Shown here piece after piece: positions 60,401-64,000 of a DNA stretch of 64,000 nt (position 1 is its first letter; each line of letters starts with the position of its first letter). Position numbers and translations under genes: made by a program. The DNA comes from Anolis sagrei (lineage: Eukaryota > Chordata > Lepidosauria > Squamata > Anolidae): NCBI RefSeq assembly GCF_037176765.1, contig NC_090025.1:20272545-20336544 (forward strand). Reading direction: 5' to 3'. Below the pieces are notes generated by a model, which saw only the letters and a list, made by a program, of their open reading frames with translations, was not told the DNA's origin and did not search any database.

Positions 60401-62264
60401 GGTTATCTCCTTCTCTAGAGCAGTGGTTCTCAACCTTCCTAATGCCGTGACACCTCAATACAGTTTCTCATGTTGTGGTGAAACCCCCAGCCATAAAATT
60501 ATTTTCATTACTACTCCATAACTGTAATTTTGCTACTGTTATGAATCATAATGTAAATATCTGATATGCAGGACATATTTTCATTCACTGGACCAAATTT
60601 GGCACAAATACTCAATATGCCCAAACTTGAATACTGGTGGGACTGGGAGGGATTGATTTTGTCATTTGGGAGTTGTAGTTGCTGGGATTTATAGTTAACC
60701 TACAATCAAAGAGCATTTTGTACTCCACCAATGATGGAATTGAACTAAACTTGGCACAAAGAACTCCCATGACCAACAGAAAATACTGGAAGGGTTTGGT
60801 GGGTGTTGACCTTGAGTTTTGGAGTTGTAGTTCACCTACATCCAGAGAGCACTGTGCACTCAAACAATGATTGCCATGGACCAAACTTGGCACAGATACT
60901 CAACATGCCCAAATGTGAACACTGGTGGAGTTTGAGGAAAATAGACCTTGACATTTGGAAATTGTAGTTACTGGGATTTATAGTTCACCTACAGTCAAAG
61001 AATATTCTGAACACCACCAACAATAGAATTGAGCCAAACTTCACACACAGAGCCCCCTGTGACCAACAAAAAATACTGTTTTGTGATGGTTTTTGGTGAA
61101 CCCTCTGACACTCCCTTGTGAACCCCCCACCAGGGTTCCCAACCACCGGTTGAGAAACACTGCTCTAGAGGTTTTAAAGTAGATGGTCATCTGTCAGGAG
61201 TGCTCTGATTTATGTTCCTATATGGCAGAATGGAGTTGGACTGTATATCCCTTCGTGGTCTCTTCCAACTCTAGGATTCTAGCCCAGGAGATATCTATTC
61301 TATAGACTGTTTTATAAAATAGAGTCCAAGGAAGATATTAATGACCTTCAGTACAAGTGTTCTTAGGTATTTGGAAAGTGAAATAGATTTTATCCCTCGT
61401 TTTCACTGAAAATCTGAAATCCACTGAGGAGAGAGACAGAAGCATTGTTGTGCTCTGGCAAAACAGTATGTGTTTAAGCAAGCAACCTGCATGCAAGTCA
61501 ATGGAGCATGAAACTTCTTCATTCAACTCAGGCCCCTTCTCCACTCCCAGATAATCCAGGTTATCAAAACAAAAAACTCACATTATCTGCTTTGAACTGG
61601 ATTATCTGAGTCTACACTGCCATATAAACCAGTTCAAAGCAGATAATGTGGATTTTATATGGCAGTGTAGAAGGGGGCTGAGTGTACATTTTGGCCTTCG
61701 CTCCATCATACTGTTCTACCATCCTGTTTCACATTTCATACCATTATTCATATTGTCCTGTTTCATGTGTCCTCTATCAGTACCACCAGGCATTTTCCTT
61801 ATTTCTTTTAATTTCTGCAAAATTCTCGGTTCTTCCACACCTTCTCATACTTTTCTTTAACCATGGAATACATGAAACGGGTTAACAATTTAGTAAAACT
61901 GTAGACTTTTCAGTATCAGATTTGAAAGTTAGCAATTTTATACTGTAAACTACTGCTTTGTCATTTCAGTTTGCTTGTGATGTACTCATCTGCTTCCCTT
62001 GCATCTTTGAGTTGGAAGATAAGATTCTTCTGCATACACTATGCTGTTTGAGCTTGAATCTTGACTGCAGCTTGGTAAGTGAATCAAAAATTGCAAGGTA
62101 TGACTGTAAAATACTTATCACAGTCCTGTGACCTAATATGTGTGTCCTCACAGAACAACCCTGGCATTGTCAGCAAGCTGCACGTTAGAAGGCAACATTT
62201 GATGCAGGATACGTGGCAGTGTATAAGAAGTGCCCCATCAAACTGGTTTCAGCGGTTTCTTAAA
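39127..62264 (+). CDS. HERC5: HERC5-like RCC1/HECT E3 ligase, partial (HECT exons outside window)
   Basis: Seventeen exons give 741 in-frame codons covering a basic N-terminus, the RCC1-like propeller (about residues 75-412) and the middle region to just before the HECT domain; the last exon seen ends at a codon boundary at 62264 and no HECT exon is visible before 64000. The long N-terminal extension and IKL-x-KN...LLILSSEGK segment match human HERC5, not HERC6. In mammals HERC5 is the main E3 for ISG15, acts co-translationally on polysomes and restricts viruses; the same role here is inferred. An in-frame TAA directly before the ATG fixes the start within this exon. Exon phases and several lengths equal those of the HERC6 gene upstream. 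Confidence 0.9.
39590..40068. mobile_element. Penelope-like fragments in inverted order
   Basis: 39590-39930 is the longer Penelope-like unit; 39940-40068 is a second end unit in the opposite direction (atgaaagccttcgacaatac to cccacaagaacc). Confidence 0.72.
40071..40316. mobile_element. Long palindromic MITE in HERC5 intron 1
   Basis: Outer ends ttcttatag / ctataagaa, then arms of about 95 bases (gaattcagatctgtgt ... gcactgatatcaat) that are nearly complementary around 40200. Family not recognised. Confidence 0.75.
40320..40578 (-). mobile_element. tRNA-derived SINE (ACA-type), full length
   Basis: Reversed: ggagcccccggtgaaagccc head, B box near 40510-40525 (ggttcgaatcc on the minus strand), tail tcctgacacgacc. 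Confidence 0.85.
40972..41266. mobile_element. hAT-type element B inside a palindromic MITE
   Basis: caggggtggctcaaccc to cctagggccgcctctg; flanks gagatgaa and gggatgag agree at six of eight bases. The host MITE halves are 40840-40971 and 41275-41330. Confidence 0.72.
41742..42687. mobile_element. Non-autonomous DNA transposon inserted in a MITE
   Basis: Ends gggcgcttccagacag and ctgtctggagaggccc form a 15-16 base inverted repeat; the MITE halves (ccactttaact...gggagttgtag and agtttggtgaga...) lie on both sides. No coding frame of note. Confidence 0.6.
42908..43040 (+). CDS. HERC5: HERC5 coding exon 2
   Basis: Residues 119-162. [20 protein letters not shown] then ILSSEGK, aligning with CIKLGKNMKI...HMLILSSDGK of human HERC5. 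Donor gtagaa is weak at +4. Confidence 0.88.
43268..43910 (-). mobile_element. CR1 LINE 3' end
   Basis: Minus strand: [40 protein letters not shown]; 3' end catagaatcatag at about 43270. Carries small deletions. Confidence 0.9.
43925..44095 (+). mobile_element. MIR/CORE-like tRNA SINE
   Basis: gtggtttgagctttgaagta, then gggcaagtcacactttctcag and gcacacagcaacaa. Related copies near 48808-49230, 56840-57010, 58763-58955 and 63440-63620. Confidence 0.65.
44382..44705. mobile_element. Pogo/Tigger-type MITE with TA duplication
   Basis: cagtagagtctcgcttatc to gataagtgagactctactg, 324 bases, flanked by TA on both sides. Confidence 0.85.
44848..44924 (+). CDS. HERC5: HERC5 coding exon 3
   Basis: Residues 163-188, [17 protein letters not shown], an RCC1 blade matching IIQITCGDYHSLALS of human HERC5. 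77 bases, as in HERC6 exon 3. Confidence 0.93.
45158..45302 (-). mobile_element. Sauria-type SINE, truncated
   Basis: ggtaaaggtaaaggcttccc to catgactgtacggagcgcc, reversed; lacks the tRNA-like head. Confidence 0.8.
45311..45960. mobile_element. Palindromic MITE split by an L2-type LINE
   Basis: MITE halves 45311-45390 and 45903-45960 (aggccccttctacactg / cagtatagaaggggcct). Between them, 45391-45900 is an L2-like 3' end ending ggtaaataaataaataa. Confidence 0.72.
46254..46475 (+). CDS. HERC5: HERC5 coding exon 4
   Basis: Residues 189-262. [34 protein letters not shown] and [13 protein letters not shown], two RCC1 repeats, closest to human HERC5 in this block. Acceptor AG at 46252-46253, donor gtgagg. 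Confidence 0.95.
46717..46804. mobile_element. Palindromic Penelope-derived insertion, 88 bases
   Basis: tattgtcgaaggctttcatg to aaccacaagaacc; flanks aatgcaatcaat and aatgcaataaat agree at 11 of 12 bases. Confidence 0.72.
46812..47460 (-). mobile_element. L1 LINE 3' end
   Basis: Minus-strand frame 47189-47461: [40 protein letters not shown], matching the C-terminus of vertebrate L1 ORF2, then an A-rich tail. Confidence 0.82.
47461..47620. mobile_element. Palindromic MITE
   Basis: ttgtagaattagtgcagttt ... gaactgcattcatttgac, family also present at 40840, 48370-48470 and 52343-52560. Confidence 0.6.
48119..48210 (+). CDS. HERC5: HERC5 coding exon 5
   Basis: Residues 263-293, with [16 protein letters not shown], the counterpart of HERC6 exon 5. 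Acceptor in a T-rich tract; donor gtttgc. Confidence 0.93.
49464..49594 (+). CDS. HERC5: HERC5 coding exon 6
   Basis: Residues 294-336. [22 protein letters not shown], near-identical to human HERC5 [13 protein letters not shown] and RVTQIACGR. 131 bases, as in HERC6 exon 6. Confidence 0.95.
49731..49985 (+). mobile_element. tRNA-derived SINE (ACA-type)
   Basis: ggagcccccggtggcacaat, B-box-like ggaggttcaaaattg, tail ttgctcctgacacacac. Lies between HERC5 exons 6 and 7. Confidence 0.87.
50138..50286 (+). CDS. HERC5: HERC5 coding exon 7
   Basis: Residues 337-386. [34 protein letters not shown]: matches the last blade of human HERC5 in order. Phase 1 end. Confidence 0.95.
50287..50850. other. 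HERC5 intron 7, first half, no feature seen
   Basis: Unique-looking AT-rich sequence up to the SINE at 50853. Confidence 0.5.
50853..51120 (+). mobile_element. tRNA-derived SINE (ACA-type)
   Basis: agccgtggtatcacaatggg, B box gtggtttgaatccg, tail cacttctgacgtgataaaaa. Confidence 0.85.
51233..51309 (+). CDS. HERC5: HERC5 coding exon 8
   Basis: Residues 387-412, [18 protein letters not shown], matching MIAGGNQSILLWIKKE of human HERC5. Acceptor AG at 51231-51232, donor gtgagc. Confidence 0.93.
51711..51814 (+). CDS. HERC5: HERC5 coding exon 9
   Basis: Residues 413-446, linker with [17 protein letters not shown], matching VKRWIADVETKRWQSTKR of human HERC5. Ends in phase 2 with a normal gtaagt donor, unlike the GC donor of the HERC6 counterpart. 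Confidence 0.91.
51815..52342. other. HERC5 intron 9, first part, no feature seen
   Basis: No repeat recognised before the MITE at 52343. Confidence 0.5.
52343..52560. mobile_element. Palindromic MITE, complete
   Basis: Arms ccactttaactgccatggct and agccatgacagttaaagtgg type (second arm 52500-52530), centre near 52445. Confidence 0.75.
52602..52775 (+). mobile_element. tRNA-derived SINE (ACA-type), 3'-truncated
   Basis: ggagcacccagtggcacaat, B box ggaagttcgaatctg, breaks off in atggtaaaacatcaaa shortly before the CR1 copy. Confidence 0.82.
52814..54583 (+). mobile_element. CR1 LINE ORF2, long open frame with reverse transcriptase
   Basis: A 589-codon open frame, the least decayed repeat in the window. 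Recognisable parts in order: end of linker ([15 protein letters not shown]), fingers ([20 protein letters not shown]), palm ([20 protein letters not shown]), catalytic FADDTKLGG near residue 330, and the CR1 C-terminus ([20 protein letters not shown]). The N-terminal endonuclease half is missing, so it is a 5'-truncated copy; codons before about 52860 are probably not CR1. It lies in sense in HERC5 intron 9. Confidence 0.93.
54584..54675 (+). mobile_element. CR1 3' untranslated end
   Basis: gggggttggactggatggcc then tandem gattctat units at about 54649-54672, the standard CR1 3' terminus. Confidence 0.92.
54826..54885 (+). CDS. HERC5: HERC5 coding exon 10
   Basis: Residues 447-466, [20 protein letters not shown], matching EIQEIFSSPACLTGSFLRKR of human HERC5. 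60 bases, as in HERC6 exon 10. The preceding 3-kb intron holds a CR1 LINE. Confidence 0.93.
55119..55221 (+). CDS. HERC5: HERC5 coding exon 11
   Basis: Residues 467-501. Weakly conserved; position, phase and a hydrophobic-helix pattern ([17 protein letters not shown]) fit the DLNKARNIFKEL region of HERC5. Good splice borders. Confidence 0.82.
55571..55754 (+). CDS. HERC5: HERC5 coding exon 12
   Basis: Residues 502-562. [46 protein letters not shown], equivalent to SPPQEALEIFFLLPEC and VVCKMSDQSSLVL. Pyrimidine-rich acceptor, donor gtaaag. Confidence 0.9.
55885..56672 (-). mobile_element. Penelope-like element with GIY-YIG domain fragment
   Basis: Minus-strand frame 56248-56529: [26 protein letters not shown], then [15 protein letters not shown]. 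The R-x-x-EH and late Glu arrangement fits the GIY-YIG endonuclease of Penelope-like elements. Both sides carry the end units found as short insertions elsewhere, in inverted orientation (55885-55990 and 56555-56672). Confidence 0.75.
57091..57263 (+). CDS. HERC5: HERC5 coding exon 13
   Basis: Residues 563-620, [20 protein letters not shown] through LQVLQMLYE. Aligns to the YWATL...FSKLVQMFKTAV segment of HERC5. Donor gtaggg. Confidence 0.88.
57765..58258 (+). mobile_element. tRNA-derived SINE with L2-like tail
   Basis: accatggtgcagctaattag head, B box gagttcgaagcc, tail gtaatccgccctgaatccc and ctgtaaataaataaa. Confidence 0.75.
58545..58652 (+). CDS. HERC5: HERC5 coding exon 14
   Basis: Residues 621-656, beginning [20 protein letters not shown], matching VNQVKCQLPESIFQVDEL of human HERC5 and exon 14 of the HERC6 gene. 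Phase 0 at both ends. Confidence 0.88.
59218..59546 (-). mobile_element. Sauria-type SINE, near full length
   Basis: Reversed: tggcccccggtggagcagtg head, body tagcagttcgaaaacatgca, 3' end agtcagacacaactggactt similar to the Bov-B LINE end. Confidence 0.87.
59573..59901 (-). mobile_element. Sauria-type SINE, diverged
   Basis: Same layout as its neighbour but more decayed; reversed head ggggtcgtggtagctcagtg. Confidence 0.8.
60031..60069 (+). CDS. HERC5: HERC5 possible small exon 15 (tentative)
   Basis: A 39-base open stretch, [13 protein letters not shown], with a T-rich tract and AG before it and gtaggg after it. It is phase 0/0, so it can be included or skipped without breaking the frame. 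Exon 14 already spans the corresponding human sequence, so this would be an insertion; the HERC6 gene has no equivalent. Confidence 0.35.
60290..61285 (+). mobile_element. CR1 3' end interrupted by hAT element A
   Basis: CR1 parts 60290-60420 (frame [17 protein letters not shown]) and 61171-61285 (3' end ctcttccaactctaggattc) lie on either side of the hAT insertion. Confidence 0.82.
60421..61162. mobile_element. hAT-type element A with TSD, inside CR1
   Basis: 742 bases, cagtggttctcaacc to ggttgagaaacactg; perfect duplication CTCTAGAG at 60413-60420 and 61163-61170. Confidence 0.92.
61529..61680. mobile_element. Palindromic MITE, ggcccctt family
   Basis: aggccccttctccactccca and cagtgtagaagggggct ends; arms tttgaactggattat / ccagttcaaagcagat. 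Confidence 0.8.
61970..62074 (+). CDS. HERC5: HERC5 coding exon 16
   Basis: Residues 670-704 if exon 15 is used. [20 protein letters not shown] matches VIFSHFPFIFNNLSKIKLLHT of human HERC5. Acceptor AG at 61968-61969, donor gtaagt. Confidence 0.9.
62154..62264 (+). CDS. HERC5: HERC5 coding exon 17
   Basis: Residues 705-741. [20 protein letters not shown] corresponds to LTVRRNHLIEDVLNQLSQ, the strand-helix before the HECT GGV motif. The preceding intron is only 79 bases, and the segment before VRR is about 20 residues shorter than in the HERC6 gene. The next exon, which should carry the GGV-x-x-EFF motif, is not in the window. Confidence 0.88.
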
Positions 62265-62854
62265 GTAAGATACTCAGTTTTATACCTCTAATTGTGTTGT
62301 GGTAAGGCTCATCTGAAATTCAGAAAAGTACCATTATATATACCCATGCCCTTTTTTGAGTTTTTTGGGAAACGAAATCTTGTTAAGCTCAGTATCACAA
62401 CATGTGATACTGCCTCCTTTGTTATAACTAATGTAAATCACACATGATTAAATTCAGAGGGGAAAAAAGTGAAGTTAATTTTAGTTGTATTGGAGACCAG
62501 AGTGTCAAATTAAGTCTTCTAGTAAACTAGACATCTCCAAACGGGTGCCTGTCAAATATGTTGAACTACAAATCCCATCACACATTATCAGAGGCATTCC
62601 TAAAGACAGCAAGAGTTGAAGCCAACAGATGGAGAGCATGGCAGTCTGAATTACATATATACACCAAAACAATGAGTTTTTCCAATGTCCTGCCTCCCTG
62701 CGCACATTTCTATATAACTGACAATATGCAGTTTCTCTTCCCAATTTATATGGCATTAGAATGCTGGTATATCTACGGTAAACAATTGTAATGGAAAGGA
62801 GCACTTTGATGGTGTGTAATCTTGAGGTTACTTGCAATAATTCATAATTTTTTA

Positions 62855-62975
62855 ACAAGTAATATTTATTATTATTTATTTACTGTATTTGTATACCGCC
62901 TTTCTCAGGCCGCAGACAACTCAAGGCGGTTTACAGGCCAAAATTCAGTGGCCAATACCATAATATAGGCTGACC
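62855..62975. repeat. Old L2/SINE tail fragment
   Basis: tttattatttatttactgta and gtataccgcctttctcagg are the reverse of the usual squamate L2-type tail. Nothing else recognised from 62265 to 62854. Confidence 0.5.
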
Positions 62976-63112
62976 ATTAACAATTCAACCAAATCACATA
63001 GAGTCTTGAATAACAAAAGCAACTTACAGAAAGGTGGTGACTTCGGCATTTAATGTAAGTGAAGCTCAATGTCCAGTTAGGGATATGTTATACCTGACTA
63101 ACATGGTCTGAG

Positions 63113-63440
63113 GGTCTCTTGGTGGCACAGCGGATTAAACCGCTGAGCTGCTGAACTTGCTGACTGAAAGGTTGGTGGTTTGGATCTGGGAAGTGGGGTG
63201 AGCTCCCTCTGTTAGGCCTAGCTTCTGCCAACATAGCAGTTTGAAAACATGCAAATGTGAGTAGATCAATAGGTACCACTTCTATGGGAAGGTAATGGCA
63301 TTCCATGCAGTCATATTTGCCACATGACCTTGGAGGTGTCTACGGACAACGCTAGCTCTTCAGTTTAGAGATGGAGATGAGCACCTCTCCCTAGAGTCAG
63401 ACACAATTAGACTTAATGTCAGGGGAAACCTTTACCTTAC
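63113..63440 (+). mobile_element. Sauria-type SINE, full length
   Basis: gtctcttggtggcacagcgg head, B box ggtggtttggatctg, body tagcagtttgaaaacatgca, 3' end agtcagacacaattagactt and a pyrimidine-rich terminus. Confidence 0.88.
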
Positions 63441-63619
63441 TAGTAACATGGTCTAGTACTTTGATCATTGGACTAGCACTGAAGAAAAGAGTTTGATTCC
63501 CTGGGCCGCCATGGAAACTCACAGGGTGACCTTGTCATTTTCTTAGCCTCATAGGAAGTTTAATACAAAGAGGGTCTGTGATCAAAATCTGTCAAAAAAT
63601 CCCTTAAGAACTGCCATAA

Positions 63620-64000
63620 ACTGGAGGGAGGCACTCATCAGCAGAACAAATGTGTATTGCCATTTTTAAAAACAACCTCTGGGCTGACTCTAATGCTGGA
63701 TATTATTTAGTGGAACTACAAGGGCAAAACCCATTCTCGCTGCAACCCTCACCCCTATAAATCCAGTTCTGAATGCCTGGAAAACCCCTCTGGAGCCAGA
63801 TTAGTATGGCACAAAAATTGTAGGTAAGGGGATTATCCCCTTTAAGGTGAAAATCCAAATAAAGCATTGAGCAAAAAAATAATAACATATCTACCTGGTT
63901 TTTCAGTTGCTTTATTAGTGGGAAATAATTGCTTTCGGTTTCCTTATAATTCTGTTTTGATCACAATCTGTTAATATCACTCATTCAAGCATAAAAGCTA
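63620..64000. other. HERC5 intron at window end, no exon seen
   Basis: No sequence encoding the expected GGV-x-x-EFF HECT motif in any frame; only AT-rich intron DNA. Confidence 0.55.

Noticed and set aside
62265-64000. Search for HERC5 HECT exons
   Set aside because: No GGV-x-x-EFF, YGMFMYP or later HECT motifs in any frame; the gene must continue past the window.
1-64000. Endogenous retrovirus, CRISPR array, rRNA or operon structure
   Set aside because: No LTR pairs, gag/pol/env-like frames, regular spacers or rRNA seen; the region is ordinary intron-rich vertebrate DNA.

Overview
This is vertebrate nuclear DNA, almost certainly from a squamate reptile and probably an iguanian-type lizard. 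Evidence for this is the mix of CR1 LINEs, Sauria-type and other tRNA-derived SINEs, Penelope-like elements and many short hAT-type DNA transposons, together with spliced genes whose small exons follow the GT-AG rule. The species cannot be fixed from the sequence.

Two genes lie head to tail on the + strand. The first (1644-32944) is a complete HERC6-like gene: 23 coding exons, 3144 coding bases and 1047 residues, with an N-terminal RCC1-like propeller, a helical middle region and a full C-terminal HECT ubiquitin/ISG15 ligase domain carrying the catalytic Cys. The second (39127 to beyond the window) is HERC5-like: 17 exons (one of them tentative) cover the basic N-terminus, the RCC1-like domain and the middle region up to the edge of HECT. 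The HECT exons lie past base 64000. Both share intron phases and several exact exon lengths (77, 131 and 60 bases), so they are ancient tandem duplicates in the HERC6-HERC5 order known from human chromosome 4.

In mammals these proteins are interferon-induced E3 ligases of the ISG15 pathway. The lizard copies fit this: a consensus ISRE and an IRF core lie about 200-260 bases upstream of the HERC5 start codon. The HERC6 gene has a consensus ISRE next to an AP-1 site in intron 1 instead of in the short GC-rich stretch before exon 1.

Layout: 1-1440 LINE, Penelope-like and SINE-tail debris; 1441-1643 GC-rich HERC6 5' region; 1644-32944 HERC6; 32945-38790 repeat-filled intergenic DNA; 38790-39126 HERC5 promoter; 39127-62264 HERC5 exons; 62265-64000 HERC5 intron. 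Introns are largely transposon. Notable structures are a three-deep nest of hAT-like elements with perfect 8-base target duplications, a set of tiny palindromic Penelope-derived insertions with 11-14 base duplications, and a CR1 copy with a 589-codon open frame. I saw no RNA genes, CRISPR arrays or retroviral copies.
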